A stretch of 64,000 bases of DNA from assembly GCA_965371785.1 (NCBI GenBank), contig CBDUZS010000003.1:1-64000 (forward strand). Direction: 5' to 3'. Below are positions 26,424 through 36,431 of the stretch, one piece after another. The DNA is from CBDUZS01 sp965371785. GTDB lineage: Bacteria > Fermentibacterota > Fermentibacteria > Fermentibacterales > JCC-6. The notes under the pieces are model-generated. The model worked only from the letters and a program-made list of their open reading frames with translations. It was not told the origin of the DNA and made no database searches. The translations under genes were made by a program, and so were the position numbers. Numbering within the stretch: the first letter of the stretch is position 1; every line of letters starts with the position of its first letter.

Positions 26424-28285
26424 TGTCGCTGCTCGATGGAATATCGTCGCAGAGGGATATCCCGGCTCTCTCCATAGAGGACAGGATGCAGCTTGCCGAT
26501 GAAGTCCGTGAGCGGGTTATCCAGGTTGTCTGCCAGACAGGCGGTCACCTTGCCTCCAGTCTCGGAGTAGTCGAGCTGACCATTGCTCTGCTCTCGGTGT
26601 ACAGCCCCCCCCGGGACAGGATCATCTGGGATGTCGGTCACCAGACCTATCCCTGGAAACTCCTCACCGGCAGATCGAGCAGGTTCCATACCATCAGGCA
26701 ATCCGGCGGATTGAGCGGCTTTCCCAAGAGGAGCGAGAGCCCCGTTGACTGTTTCGGCACCGGTCACAGTTCGACATCGATATCGGCCGCTCTAGGGTTT
26801 GCCATTGCCAGAGATCTTTCCGGCTCGAACGGGAGAGTGGTGGCAGTGATTGGTGATGGTGCCATGGGCGGGGGAATAGCTCTCGAGGGCCTTAACAATC
26901 TCGGGCATGCCAATACGGATCTCACCGTGATTCTCAACGACAACGAAATGTCCATTTCCAGGAACGTTGGAGCCATGTCAGGGCATTTCACGAAGCTGAT
27001 CACGGATCCCAGATACAACAGACTCAGGAACGAGATCTGGAATGCCCTCGGAAGGATCCCATCACTGGGTGATCGCATGAGGAAGGCTGCTCACATAGTT
27101 TCATCTGCCCTCAAGATGACATTCGTGCCGGATACGCTGTTCGATGGATTCGGTATCAGGTACATCGGGCCAATTCCCGGGCACGATCTCCCTTCGTTGA
27201 CGGGAGTTCTTCAGAGAGTATCCCAGCTTCGAGGACCCGTTCTGGTGCACGTAGTTACAACAAAGGGGAAGGGTTACGAGCCAGCTGAATGCGATGCAAC
27301 CAAGTACCACGGAATCTCAGGTGTACGAAAGCTGCCTGCCGAAAGGAAAACGTTTACGGCCAGTTTTTCCGATGCCCTGATGAGGCTTGCCGGGAAGGAC
27401 GACAGAATTGTGGCGATAACCGCTGCGATGCCTGACGGTACCGGTCTGACAGATTTTGCAGAGCGGTTTCCGAAGAGGTTCTTCGATGTCGGGATAGCAG
27501 AGCAACACGCAGTGACATTCGCCTGCGGTCTGGCCTTTGGCGGCCTGAAGCCGGTTGTTGCCATATACAGCACGTTCATGCAGCGGGCCGTTGATCAGGT
27601 AATACACGATGCAGCCCTTCAGAAAGCACCTGTGGTCATCATGATGGACAGGGCGGGGCTGGTTGGCGAGGATGGCCCTACGCATCATGGATCGTTCGAT
27701 ATCTCACTCTTCAGACCGATTCCAGGTCTCAGGCTTGCAGCCCCGAGAGACTGCAGAATGCTCGAGAGGCTGCTGGAGAGAGCAATCGATTTCAAGGAGT
27801 GCCCGACGGCAATACGCTATCCCAGGGGAGAGGAATCTCAAGTAAACACTCCTCCGCCCGATGTGCTCGAGCCTGGTACCGGTCAGGTCGTTCGAGAGGG
27901 AAGGGATGCAGTCATTCTAGCGGCGGGCACGATGATGCACACTGCCCTGGCGGCTGCAGAAGAGCTGAAGAAGAGGGGCATCTCGGTGATCGTGTACGAT
28001 CCCATCTGGCTCAAGCCTCTTCCAGAGGAAGAAATCCTCGAACTCGGCAGGCGCACGGGTAAGGTAGTTACACTGGAAGAGGGAAGCATTGCCGGTGGGT
28101 TCGGCGAGGACGTGTGTCGCCTGTTTGCCCGCGAATCGGTGCACGTTCTGACCCTGGGCCTGCAGGATGTCTTTCAGCCTCATGGGACCAGAGCGGAGCT
28201 TCTCAGTGAGATGGGTCTTGACGTAAACGGTGTTGTCGAATCTGTCCTCCGGGAGTTCTGCACGGGTAAGGGAGGTGTATCGTGA
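26423..28285 (+). CDS. dxs: 1-deoxy-D-xylulose-5-phosphate synthase
   Basis: Thiamine-diphosphate enzyme that condenses pyruvate with glyceraldehyde 3-phosphate, the entry step of the MEP isoprenoid pathway. About 620 residues. Motifs are GGHLASSLGVVELTIAL, WDVGHQTYPWKLLTGR, the ThDP site GDGAMGGGIALEGLNN..DNEMSIS, GIAEQHAVTFACG and DRAGLVGEDGPTHHG. ATG 26423 is spaced correctly from AGGAGG; a GTG one codon earlier is possible. Confidence 0.97.
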   Translation: MSLLDGISSQRDIPALSIEDRMQLADEVRERVIQVVCQTGGHLASSLGVVELTIALLSVYSPPRDRIIWDVGHQTYPWKLLTGRSSRFHTIRQSGGLSGFPKRSESPVDCFGTGHSSTSISAALGFAIARDLSGSNGRVVAVIGDGAMGGGIALEGLNNLGHANTDLTVILNDNEMSISRNVGAMSGHFTKLITDPRYNRLRNEIWNALGRIPSLGDRMRKAAHIVSSALKMTFVPDTLFDGFGIRYIGPIPGHDLPSLTGVLQRVSQLRGPVLVHVVTTKGKGYEPAECDATKYHGISGVRKLPAERKTFTASFSDALMRLAGKDDRIVAITAAMPDGTGLTDFAERFPKRFFDVGIAEQHAVTFACGLAFGGLKPVVAIYSTFMQRAVDQVIHDAALQKAPVVIMMDRAGLVGEDGPTHHGSFDISLFRPIPGLRLAAPRDCRMLERLLERAIDFKECPTAIRYPRGEESQVNTPPPDVLEPGTGQVVREGRDAVILAAGTMMHTALAAAEELKKRGISVIVYDPIWLKPLPEEEILELGRRTGKVVTLEEGSIAGGFGEDVCRLFARESVHVLTLGLQDVFQPHGTRAELLSEMGLDVNGVVESVLREFCTGKGGVS

Positions 28286-29172
28286 CGGATGGTTCCAGTC
28301 CTTTGGTCGGCAGGATCTGCGTATACGTCGATCCCCGCTACCCGCCATATGCCGGTCTGATCAGACAGGTCATAGTCTCAGCCGATGAAAGTGGGATAGA
28401 GCTGTTTGCCGCGCGGTGCTGCATGGAGGCATTGAGCGAATTCGGAATCATGGAAGGCGAGGATTGCCAGGCTGCACTCGTTCTGGGCGGTGATGGAACG
28501 ATTCTCCGGGGATTGAAGTACTTCGGGAAGAGCAATGTCCCCGTTCTCGGGATCAACACCGGACACCTCGGCTTTCTTGCCTCCGCCGACATGAAGAACA
28601 TCAGGGAAACGCTCGGCTCGCTTTCTTCGGGAAGCTATCGTATCGAGCGCTATCCTCTGCTCAAAGGCGAAACCTCCTCCGGACAGATTCTCACCGCAAC
28701 AAACGATTTCTCCATCAACCGCTCCATTCTGGCAGGCATACTGCATTTCGATCTTTTTCTGGACCAGGATCTGGTTGCGTCCATTGCAGGTGATGGCGTG
28801 GTAATATCCACTCCCCTCGGCTCAACAGCATACGGACTGTCGTGCGGGGGACCGATTCTGGATCCCGCCCTGCCCGCGATGCTGGTGGTTCCGATCTGTG
28901 CGCATCAGCTTTCCCTGAGACCGCTTGTGGTTCCCGAATCCATGACCGTGACCGTGACGATCAGCCAGCTGCGCGGCGCGGCGCCATTCATCTCCAGTGA
29001 CGGCAAGCTAGAGGTTTCCCTCAGCGCCGGGGAATTTCTGAAAGTGACGAGGGGCGAAGGGTACAGCAGTATGATTCAAACCAGGGGACGCGGCAGTCAC
29101 TACAGTCACCTCGGCCGGAAACTCGGCTGGGGGATTCGGGGGGACAAGAGTGCTGATCAGTCTCAGTCTTAA
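28282..29172 (+). CDS. nadK: NAD kinase
   Basis: Phosphorylates NAD to NADP. 296 residues, with the GGDGT motif at 69-73 (LVLGGDGTILRGL), GINTGHLGFLA, and the substrate region SIAGDGVVISTPLGSTAYGLSCGGPIL. GTG 28282 overlaps the dxs stop. The 3' end overlaps recN by about 23 bases, which suggests coupled translation. Confidence 0.95.
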   Translation: MTDGSSPLVGRICVYVDPRYPPYAGLIRQVIVSADESGIELFAARCCMEALSEFGIMEGEDCQAALVLGGDGTILRGLKYFGKSNVPVLGINTGHLGFLASADMKNIRETLGSLSSGSYRIERYPLLKGETSSGQILTATNDFSINRSILAGILHFDLFLDQDLVASIAGDGVVISTPLGSTAYGLSCGGPILDPALPAMLVVPICAHQLSLRPLVVPESMTVTVTISQLRGAAPFISSDGKLEVSLSAGEFLKVTRGEGYSSMIQTRGRGSHYSHLGRKLGWGIRGDKSADQSQS

Positions 29173-30781
29173 AAATGTAGCTACTATCAGTGACACTATT
29201 CTCGAGTTCGGTCCAGGTCTCAACGTTCTCACAGGTGAAACGGGCGCTGGAAAATCGGTGCTGATCGAGGGGCTTCTGCTCGCACTGGGCGAGAGAGCTG
29301 ACAGATCACTCGTAAGACCCGGAAGCAAGCTTGCCGTCATCGAAGCCCTCTTCGGTAATGCCGCGGGTGAAGAGACCATCGTCAGGAGAGAGGTACATGC
29401 AGCAGGCAGGAGCCGCATGTTCCTTAACGATGAACTGGTTACCCTCGATGAAGTAAGAAGAGAAGTGGGAGCGCTCGTAGACCTTCATACGCAGCAGTCG
29501 ACTCCATCTCTTCTCCACCGCAGGAAGCAGCAGGAGTACCTGGATGAGTACGCAGGGGCTTCAGGAGTTGTTCTCGCCCTCCGAAGTAATATCGAGGATC
29601 ACAGGGAGCTTTCGAGAAAACGTGAGGAACTGTCAAAAGCACTCGAGGATTCTGAGGAAGAGCGCGAATTGCTCGGGCACGAGAAGGAGCTGATCGAGAG
29701 ACTCGGTCCTTCGGCCGAAGACTACACCTCACTCCATGCCGAGAGAAAATCAGTGGAGAAGATGGAACTCGAAGTGGAATCGACCTCCATACTGAGTGAA
29801 CGGCTCAACAGCGATCACGGAATTTCGAGCGAGCTTTCCAGCCTGCTCTCCGAAGCGGAGAAACTCGGAACGGAAGGCTCCGAACTCAGGGATCTCATTT
29901 TGCAGGCGGTTATTTCGATTCAGGAGGCTGCCAGTCTATGCTCTGAACGACTTGCCGGGCTCGAGTCGGCTCCGGGGAGGCTGACGCAGATCGATTCCCG
30001 GCTTGACGATTACGCCAGACTGCTTTCCCGATGTGGAGGAGACATCAGGGATCTGATGGAGAGGAAGACCGCTCTCGACGGAAGGCTCGGGCAGCTGGAT
30101 TCTTACGAGAGTGAGCTCGGGGAAATCGAGAGTACCCTTCCGGTTATCGCTGTGAAGATCGTCGAGTTGTCCGACAGGCTGACGGAAGCCAGAAAAAGAG
30201 CTTCAGCAGACCTCCAGGAGAAGTCGACAAGCGAGCTGCGCAGACTGAACATCCCCCATGCCGTATTCAGAATCATCATGGGAGAACCTGCAGGAGAGAG
30301 AGTATTACTGCTGGACGGGAGGAGAATCTGCCCGGATGGCGCGGAGTTACCCGAGTTCTTTTTCAGTGCGAATCCCGGTGTGCCACCTGCTGCCCTTTCA
30401 TCAGTTGCCAGCGGCGGTGAGATGTCGAGAGTCAGCCTTGCGCTGAGGCTTGCTCTTTCCTCGACAGCCGATTCATCAGTGCTGGTCTTCGACGAGATCG
30501 ACAGCGGAATCGGAGGGGAGACCGCCAGGCACCTTGCTGACTCACTCCGACGTGCTTCCGAATCAGGCAGACAGGTAATAGTTGTTACCCATCTGGCACG
30601 GATCGCCTCGCTCGCAACGACGCATCTTGCCGTCAGAAAATCACTGGATGCGGGACTTCCCGTGACCGAAGTAAGTGTGCTTTCCGGCAGCGGCAGGGTC
30701 GAGGAACTGACCAGAATACTGGGAGGCGGAGACGCGGCAAGAGAGCATGCTCTATCCCTGCTCTCCCAGGAGGATGGTTGA
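29150..30781 (+). CDS. recN: DNA repair ATPase RecN
   Basis: An SMC-like ATPase for double-strand-break repair. 543 residues with Walker A GETGAGKS (29-36) following LKNVATISDTILEFGPGLNVL, a central coiled coil of about 300 residues, then the signature ASGGEMSRVSLALRLAL and Walker B VLVFDEIDSGIGGETA, with VTHLARIA at the end. It is a little shorter than typical RecN through a shorter coiled coil. GTG 29150 lies inside nadK. Confidence 0.95.
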   Translation: MLISLSLKNVATISDTILEFGPGLNVLTGETGAGKSVLIEGLLLALGERADRSLVRPGSKLAVIEALFGNAAGEETIVRREVHAAGRSRMFLNDELVTLDEVRREVGALVDLHTQQSTPSLLHRRKQQEYLDEYAGASGVVLALRSNIEDHRELSRKREELSKALEDSEEERELLGHEKELIERLGPSAEDYTSLHAERKSVEKMELEVESTSILSERLNSDHGISSELSSLLSEAEKLGTEGSELRDLILQAVISIQEAASLCSERLAGLESAPGRLTQIDSRLDDYARLLSRCGGDIRDLMERKTALDGRLGQLDSYESELGEIESTLPVIAVKIVELSDRLTEARKRASADLQEKSTSELRRLNIPHAVFRIIMGEPAGERVLLLDGRRICPDGAELPEFFFSANPGVPPAALSSVASGGEMSRVSLALRLALSSTADSSVLVFDEIDSGIGGETARHLADSLRRASESGRQVIVVTHLARIASLATTHLAVRKSLDAGLPVTEVSVLSGSGRVEELTRILGGGDAAREHALSLLSQEDG

Positions 30782-31368
30782 TGCACATCAAGGGCAGGTT
30801 TCTCACCTGTGCAAACATGATCAGCATTGCAAGGATACCGCTTTCAGGTCTGGCTTGCCTGTTCATTGCCTCGGGCAACACATTGGCCGCGGGTCTCTGC
30901 ATGTTCGTCGCAATTGCTTCGGATTCGCTCGACGGGATGATCGCAAGATTGACCGGAACCGAAAGCGATTGGGGGAGGATTCTCGATCCCCTTGCCGACA
31001 AGATCGGGATTGGCGCGTTTCTCATCACTCTTCTCGTAATCGGGAGAATCCCACTGTGGTTTGCAGGAGGTATCATTCTCAGGGACATTCTCATAGGCTC
31101 TTTCGGGCTGTACCTTGCCGGAAGATTTTCCTCTCCGCCGGCTTCCAGCATCTGGGGTAAGCTCTCCACCATGCTGGTTTCCATTTTTCTAGTCAGGCAG
31201 GCTCTATGGCCATCACTTCAGCTGTCAGGGGAGCTTCTTCCCGGAGCAGACGTCCTCGGAATCCTGGCCTTCTGCATGGCGATCATCAGCCTGGTTTCGT
31301 ATGCTTCTGACGCCGTCAGTGAACTGAGAAAAGATCCGAACAGCGAGGAGTACACATCTTGCATCTGA
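30781..31368 (+). CDS. CDP-alcohol phosphatidyltransferase family protein (PgsA-like)
   Basis: A 195-residue integral membrane enzyme with the catalytic signature DGxxARxxxxxxxxGxxxDxxxD seen as DGMIARLTGTESDWGRILDPLADK. About five to six hydrophobic segments surround it. The likely reaction is transfer of a phosphatidyl group from CDP-diacylglycerol to glycerol-3-phosphate or another alcohol. ATG 30781 follows AGGAGG; the recN stop overlaps. The precise alcohol acceptor is not determinable here. Confidence 0.88.
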   Translation: MHIKGRFLTCANMISIARIPLSGLACLFIASGNTLAAGLCMFVAIASDSLDGMIARLTGTESDWGRILDPLADKIGIGAFLITLLVIGRIPLWFAGGIILRDILIGSFGLYLAGRFSSPPASSIWGKLSTMLVSIFLVRQALWPSLQLSGELLPGADVLGILAFCMAIISLVSYASDAVSELRKDPNSEEYTSCI

Positions 31369-34300
31369 AACGACTCGAGATCGTCGGATTCAAATCCTTT
31401 GCTGACGCATTCGAACTGCAGTTCCAGAAGGGAATCTCCGCGATCGTCGGTCCGAACGGCTGCGGCAAGAGCAACATCGCCGATTCCATCAGATGGGTAC
31501 TCGGCTCACAGAGCCCCAGGCAGCTTCGCGCCGACAGGATGGAAGATGTAATCTTCTCCGGGAGTGAGAGCCGCAAGCCTCTGGGTATGGCTGAAGTCGT
31601 GTTGACGTTTGACAACACCGAAAGGCATCTCGCGCTGGACTTCGACGAGGTTTCCGTGACCAGAAGGATATTCCGTTCGGGAGACAGCGATTACAGGATA
31701 AATGGCAACAAGTGCCGTCTCATGGATGTCACGTATCTGTTTGCGGACAGGGGGCTCGGAAGCAGCGGCTACTGGATTCTCGAGGCGAAGATGATAGAGA
31801 CGATTCTCTCCAGCAGACCCGAGGACAGGAGATTCCTCTTCGATGAGGCTGCAGGGATTGTCAAGTACAAGATCCAGAGGCACAGAGCCGAACTCAAACT
31901 CGATGCCACCAGCGCCGATCTCGAAAGACTCTATGACATCATCTCAGAGGTTGACAGGACCGTTGCGGCACTCAGGAAGCAGGTCTCGACGTTCCGACGC
32001 TTCGAGAAGGCGGAAACTCGAATAGGGGAACTCGAGGGCCTCAATACTCACCGGGAGCTGAAGACGGCATCGGCCCGTTCAGAAGAGCTGGCATCACTCG
32101 AGAAGGAGTACTCGGAGCTCGAGGAAGGGCTGTCCGCAGCCGTGTCCGCATCTGGAGCGAGACTGGCCGAATCACGGCTCGAGCTCGAGAATGCTCAGGT
32201 CAGGCTGGATGAAGCACACAGGAAATGCTCGGATACCGATGCTCGAATTGCCGAGCTCGATCGTGAGCATGCGGTCACAACGGAACGAAGTAACGGAACT
32301 CTCGGAATGATCGAGGACACTCGAAGAAGAAGCGAGAGCCGGAAGAAAAGAGCGGAAGAACTCGAAACGCTATCGGTTGAAAAGAGATATGAGACTTCGG
32401 AGCTCGAGAAGGAGCTTGCCTCCATTGCGAAGGTCCGAAAGAAAGCGGGAAACGATGCTACGGCTGCCAGAAGAGAATACGAAATCTCTGTAGACAGGCT
32501 CGATGAACAGAGGGATAAGAGAAGAACGCTTGAAAACTGCCTGGAAGAGCAGAGAAACGATTTCAATAGAAGTCTCCAGAAAAGGGAACGTCTTGGGCAG
32601 GAACTCGAGCACCTGATTTTCAGCAGAGAGCGCCTTGAGACTCGCAAGAATTCTCTCGAGGAAGAGCTCACCAGAATCTCCGACGAGAATGGAAGGCTGG
32701 CGGGAGAGAAGGAATCACTTACCGGGACGCTGTCTTCCGAGGAGAGCAGGCTCTCATCCGTTTCGGATGCTCTCGAAAAGAGCAGAGAGGCCCGTCATGG
32801 CCTGGAGCTCGATGCGGAAGCGCTCCGGACCAGAATTGAAGGGCTGCTCTCAGCAACTGCAGAAGCCCGCAGTTCAGAGAATGAAGCATCTACGAAACTC
32901 CGGGTCCGGAAGGGCATGGAGAAGGCAGTCGGAGCCTATCTGGACGGTTTCCAGGATGCTGTGCTGGTTTCGGATATCGGTGAAGTACCCGGCGGAGCCG
33001 GCGAACGCTACCTGCTCACTGGCAGATCCCGCCTGGAAGACCGTGTGCCCGATGGAGCGATCAGGCTGACGGATTGTCTCGAGAACGATGAACCGGAGAT
33101 TCGCAATTCACTCTCTGCTGCGATTCTGGCTCCCGATCGGAAGACAGCGATCGGGTGGTTTCTCGAGCAGAGCCCCTTTGATATCGTTACATCCGAAGGT
33201 GATCTTTTCCGTAGCGACGGTCTGGTCAGACTGGGAGTCCCGGTATCATCACAGGGCTCCATCGACAGAAGGGCTCTTGCATCCGATGCCTCCGGGCAGC
33301 TCGCAGAAAGGGAGCGGGAGATTGAGAAGGCGGGAGTCAGTCTGTCTTCACTGGGTGGAGAGCGGGATTCCGTACTTGAATCTCTGGCCGGGCTCCGGCA
33401 GCTGGAGCGGGATCTGGAAAGGGATACCGCAGCCGTGAGTGCGAGGTTGTCGGTCACCCGAGACCAGCTTGCGCTCTGCACCGATGAACTCGACCTGCTG
33501 AAGAAGAAGATACCATCACTGGAGAAAACGGTCAGCGAGGTTTCCGGTGAATCTCTCGGGCGGCAGATCGCGGAGACGATCGTGGAACTTGATGAGCGTA
33601 CAGGTCTGCTTGCTGAGATCGAGACGGTTACTGCCTCGCTTGCCAGTGCCATGAACGATGTGGTCCAGAAAGAGAGTGAGATATCGTACCGTGCTCTAAA
33701 TGCGGAAGACAGGCTGGAACATGCCCGGAATGAGATGGAGAGGCTTTGCGCAGAAGCCAGGGAAGCCCTGGAAACGGTCACGGAGCTGGATTGCAGGATT
33801 GCAGAATTGTCTGCCCTCGCAATCGACCTTGCAAAGAGAATAGAAGGATTCGCTTCCCTTCGGACGGGCTTACAGGAAGAGCGGAAAAAGGCTGAAGAGG
33901 AGAGAACCGGAGCCAGCATCAGACGAGCCAGTGTTCTGGACGGTACCGGTGAACTCGATACGGCCCTCCAGAAACAGAGAGAAGAACTCTCGCTTCTCAG
34001 AGAGAAACGGGCCATCAACAGCAACGAGCTTTCTTCCGTCAACGATGTGATCGTCCGGCTCGAAAGCATGGAAATGCAGCTCCCCGACGATTCCAGCAGG
34101 TACTGGGACTGGGACGAGGAGAAAATAGCCTCCGAGCTCATCAGACAGAGAAACTTCAGGGAGAACATAGGGCCAGTCAATATGTTGGCTGTCACCGAGT
34201 ACGAAGAGAGTCGGGGGAGACTCACATATCTCACCGAGCAGAAGAGCGATCTCGAGGAGGCAAGGGAGTCCCTCCGGACTGCAATAGACGAGATCAACCT

Positions 34301-34787
34301 CACCGCGGCAAGAAAATTCTCCGAGACTTTCGTGGAAGTCAGGAGGAATTTCCAGGATCTCTTCGTATCGCTCTTCGGAGGAGGTGAAGCCGATCTTATA
34401 TCACTCGAGGGAGATGATCCACTCGAGGGAGGAGTACAGATCCTTGCCCGCCCACAGGGGAAGAAGATGGAGAACGTGTCGGCACTGTCCGGCGGGGAGA
34501 GAGCCCTGACCGCAGTCGCGCTGCTATTTGCTCTCTACCTGGTGAAACCCTCTCCGTTCTGTATTCTGGATGAGCTGGATGCTCCACTCGATGATTCCAA
34601 CATCGACCGTTTCATCGACCTTCTTCGTGGTTTTTCCGACCGCACTCAGTTCGTGATAATCACCCACAACAAGAGAACGATGGAGGCAGCTGACAGGCTT
34701 TTCGGCATAACCATGGTCGAGGACGGAGTCTCCGTTCTCACCACCGTAAGCCTTGAGGATGCGGTAACGGGGTTAGAAGAGCAATGA
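31359..34787 (+). CDS. smc: Chromosome segregation protein SMC
   Basis: 1,142 residues in the SMC layout: head with Walker A GPNGCGKSN (31-39), two long coiled coils, a hinge at about 500-650 (GAYLDGFQDAVLV, GERYLLTGRSRL), then the C-terminal head with LSGGERALTAVALLFALY and the Walker B region FCILDELDAPLDDSN. It organises and condenses chromosomes with ScpAB, which is not in this window. TTG 31359 is preceded by GCGAGGAG. The stop overlaps the ftsY start. Confidence 0.97.
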   Translation: MHLKRLEIVGFKSFADAFELQFQKGISAIVGPNGCGKSNIADSIRWVLGSQSPRQLRADRMEDVIFSGSESRKPLGMAEVVLTFDNTERHLALDFDEVSVTRRIFRSGDSDYRINGNKCRLMDVTYLFADRGLGSSGYWILEAKMIETILSSRPEDRRFLFDEAAGIVKYKIQRHRAELKLDATSADLERLYDIISEVDRTVAALRKQVSTFRRFEKAETRIGELEGLNTHRELKTASARSEELASLEKEYSELEEGLSAAVSASGARLAESRLELENAQVRLDEAHRKCSDTDARIAELDREHAVTTERSNGTLGMIEDTRRRSESRKKRAEELETLSVEKRYETSELEKELASIAKVRKKAGNDATAARREYEISVDRLDEQRDKRRTLENCLEEQRNDFNRSLQKRERLGQELEHLIFSRERLETRKNSLEEELTRISDENGRLAGEKESLTGTLSSEESRLSSVSDALEKSREARHGLELDAEALRTRIEGLLSATAEARSSENEASTKLRVRKGMEKAVGAYLDGFQDAVLVSDIGEVPGGAGERYLLTGRSRLEDRVPDGAIRLTDCLENDEPEIRNSLSAAILAPDRKTAIGWFLEQSPFDIVTSEGDLFRSDGLVRLGVPVSSQGSIDRRALASDASGQLAEREREIEKAGVSLSSLGGERDSVLESLAGLRQLERDLERDTAAVSARLSVTRDQLALCTDELDLLKKKIPSLEKTVSEVSGESLGRQIAETIVELDERTGLLAEIETVTASLASAMNDVVQKESEISYRALNAEDRLEHARNEMERLCAEAREALETVTELDCRIAELSALAIDLAKRIEGFASLRTGLQEERKKAEEERTGASIRRASVLDGTGELDTALQKQREELSLLREKRAINSNELSSVNDVIVRLESMEMQLPDDSSRYWDWDEEKIASELIRQRNFRENIGPVNMLAVTEYEESRGRLTYLTEQKSDLEEARESLRTAIDEINLTAARKFSETFVEVRRNFQDLFVSLFGGGEADLISLEGDDPLEGGVQILARPQGKKMENVSALSGGERALTAVALLFALYLVKPSPFCILDELDAPLDDSNIDRFIDLLRGFSDRTQFVIITHNKRTMEAADRLFGITMVEDGVSVLTTVSLEDAVTGLEEQ

Positions 34788-35698
34788 GCCTTCGAGAGAA
34801 GCTGTCCAGAAGTCGAGAGACACTTGCCGTCAAGCTGGGTAAACTTTTCAGCGGAAGAGCGCTAGACGAGGATGTGCTCCGCAGGATCGAAGAGGTCCTG
34901 CTTGGCTCGGACCTTGGATGGGAACTGACGGAACGGGTAATCGACAAGCTTCCCTCCAGTCTCAGGAAGGCTGAAGGCGACTGGAGAAAAGCTCTTGCCG
35001 GTCTGCTGCTGGAATGTTTTCCCATTCCCGATCGGGACAGGGAAGACAATGTAACTCCCAGAATTGTCGTCGTGGTCGGCGTGAACGGTTCAGGAAAGAC
35101 GACCAGCATCGCCAGGCTTGCTTCGAGAAGCATTGAAAAGGGGGAGAAGGTTCTCCTCGCATGTGCGGATACGTTCAGACCTGCTGCCGCCGAGCAGCTT
35201 GCCCACTGGGGGGAAAGACTCGGTATCCCCGTACTGACACAGCTTCCCGGTTCCGACCCCGGGGCGGTTGCCTTCGATGCAGTGAAGAGGGGGCTCAGCA
35301 GGGGTTACGATGCGGTGTTCGTCGATACGGCAGGCCGCCTGCCGAACAGGACGGGGTTGATGGACGAACTGTCGAAGATCCACAGAGTCATCGGAAAGGC
35401 TATGCCCGGTGCGCCACACAGTGTGCTGCTCGTTCTGGATGCTACCGTGGGACAGAACGCAATTTCCCAGGCCGAACAGTTTTCTTCTGCCATACCTGTA
35501 ACGGGTCTTATTATCACCAAACTGGACGGAACGGCAAGGGGAGGGTCCGTAATGGCCATGGCACACAGCCTTGGTATTCCCGTAGAGTACATAGGAACCG
35601 GGGAATCACGGAAGGACCTGGAGCCCTTCGATCAGAAAACCTTCGTAGATGCCCTCCTCGATACGGAAACTCAGGATCTGGATGCTGACCCTCAGTAA
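34784..35698 (+). CDS. ftsY: Signal recognition particle receptor FtsY
   Basis: 304 residues forming only the NG GTPase core, with no long acidic A domain. G-motifs are GVNGSGKTTS, the ADTFRPAAAEQL loop, FVDTAGRL, ITKLDGTARGG and GTGESRKDLEPF. It docks ribosome-SRP complexes at the membrane. ATG 34784 overlaps smc (ATGA); smc-ftsY adjacency is widespread. Confidence 0.96.
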   Translation: MSLREKLSRSRETLAVKLGKLFSGRALDEDVLRRIEEVLLGSDLGWELTERVIDKLPSSLRKAEGDWRKALAGLLLECFPIPDRDREDNVTPRIVVVVGVNGSGKTTSIARLASRSIEKGEKVLLACADTFRPAAAEQLAHWGERLGIPVLTQLPGSDPGAVAFDAVKRGLSRGYDAVFVDTAGRLPNRTGLMDELSKIHRVIGKAMPGAPHSVLLVLDATVGQNAISQAEQFSSAIPVTGLIITKLDGTARGGSVMAMAHSLGIPVEYIGTGESRKDLEPFDQKTFVDALLDTETQDLDADPQ

Positions 35699-36431
35699 AG
35701 TATGTAAATCCTATTCGGATACACCCGCAGTCAGGGATCTGGATCTCAGCATAAGGCCGGGAGAGATCTACGGGCTTCTCGGACCGAACGGCGCGGGGAA
35801 GACCACCACTCTGAAAATGATTTCCGGGCTGGTCATTCCCGATTCGGGGAAGATTCTACTCGACGGAGAGCCGGTCTCGAACTGCAGGCATCGAATGGCA
35901 TACGTTCCAGACGAACCGACCATCTACGACAAGCTCACCGGGCGGGAATTCCTTCGGTTCATAGGCAGGCTCCGCCGGATCGAATCACCAGTTATCGAGA
36001 GACGGATAACGTACCATTCGGAGCTCTTCGAGATGGACGACTGGCTTGATAACAGGGCTGAATCCTATTCCCACGGAATGATCCAGAGAGTCGTTCTCTC
36101 CTCAGCATTCATGGCCATGCCCGATCTGTACATCGTTGATGAACCCATCGTCGGTCTCGATCCGGCAACCGCAGAAACATTCCATCTGATGGCATCTGCT
36201 GCAGCCGAGGCAGAAGCAGCCGTCCTTATTTCTACGCACACACTTCCGGTGGCAGAGAAACTCTGTGACAGGCTTGGTATAATCCACAAAGGGGAACTGG
36301 TTGCCGAGCTGAACAGGAACCAGTTCGAAGAACTTGAGTTGCAGGACCTTTTCTTCGATATTACCGGTACCGGTCCCGCACAGGTAAAGAGTTACTTCAA
36401 CCGAGAGGAGGACAGGCTGTGCAAATCCTGA
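35682..36431 (+). CDS. ABC transporter ATP-binding protein without a visible permease
   Basis: A 249-residue ATPase of the ABC-2 / drug- or Na-export type. Walker A GPNGAGKTT, Walker B LYIVDEPIVGLDP and H-loop STHTLPVAEKL are intact. The signature loop reads YSHGM instead of LSGGQ, as in several ABC-2-type members. ATG 35682 lies inside the end of ftsY. No membrane partner is encoded nearby, so its permease must be elsewhere. Confidence 0.9.
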   Translation: MLTLSKVCKSYSDTPAVRDLDLSIRPGEIYGLLGPNGAGKTTTLKMISGLVIPDSGKILLDGEPVSNCRHRMAYVPDEPTIYDKLTGREFLRFIGRLRRIESPVIERRITYHSELFEMDDWLDNRAESYSHGMIQRVVLSSAFMAMPDLYIVDEPIVGLDPATAETFHLMASAAAEAEAAVLISTHTLPVAEKLCDRLGIIHKGELVAELNRNQFEELELQDLFFDITGTGPAQVKSYFNREEDRLCKS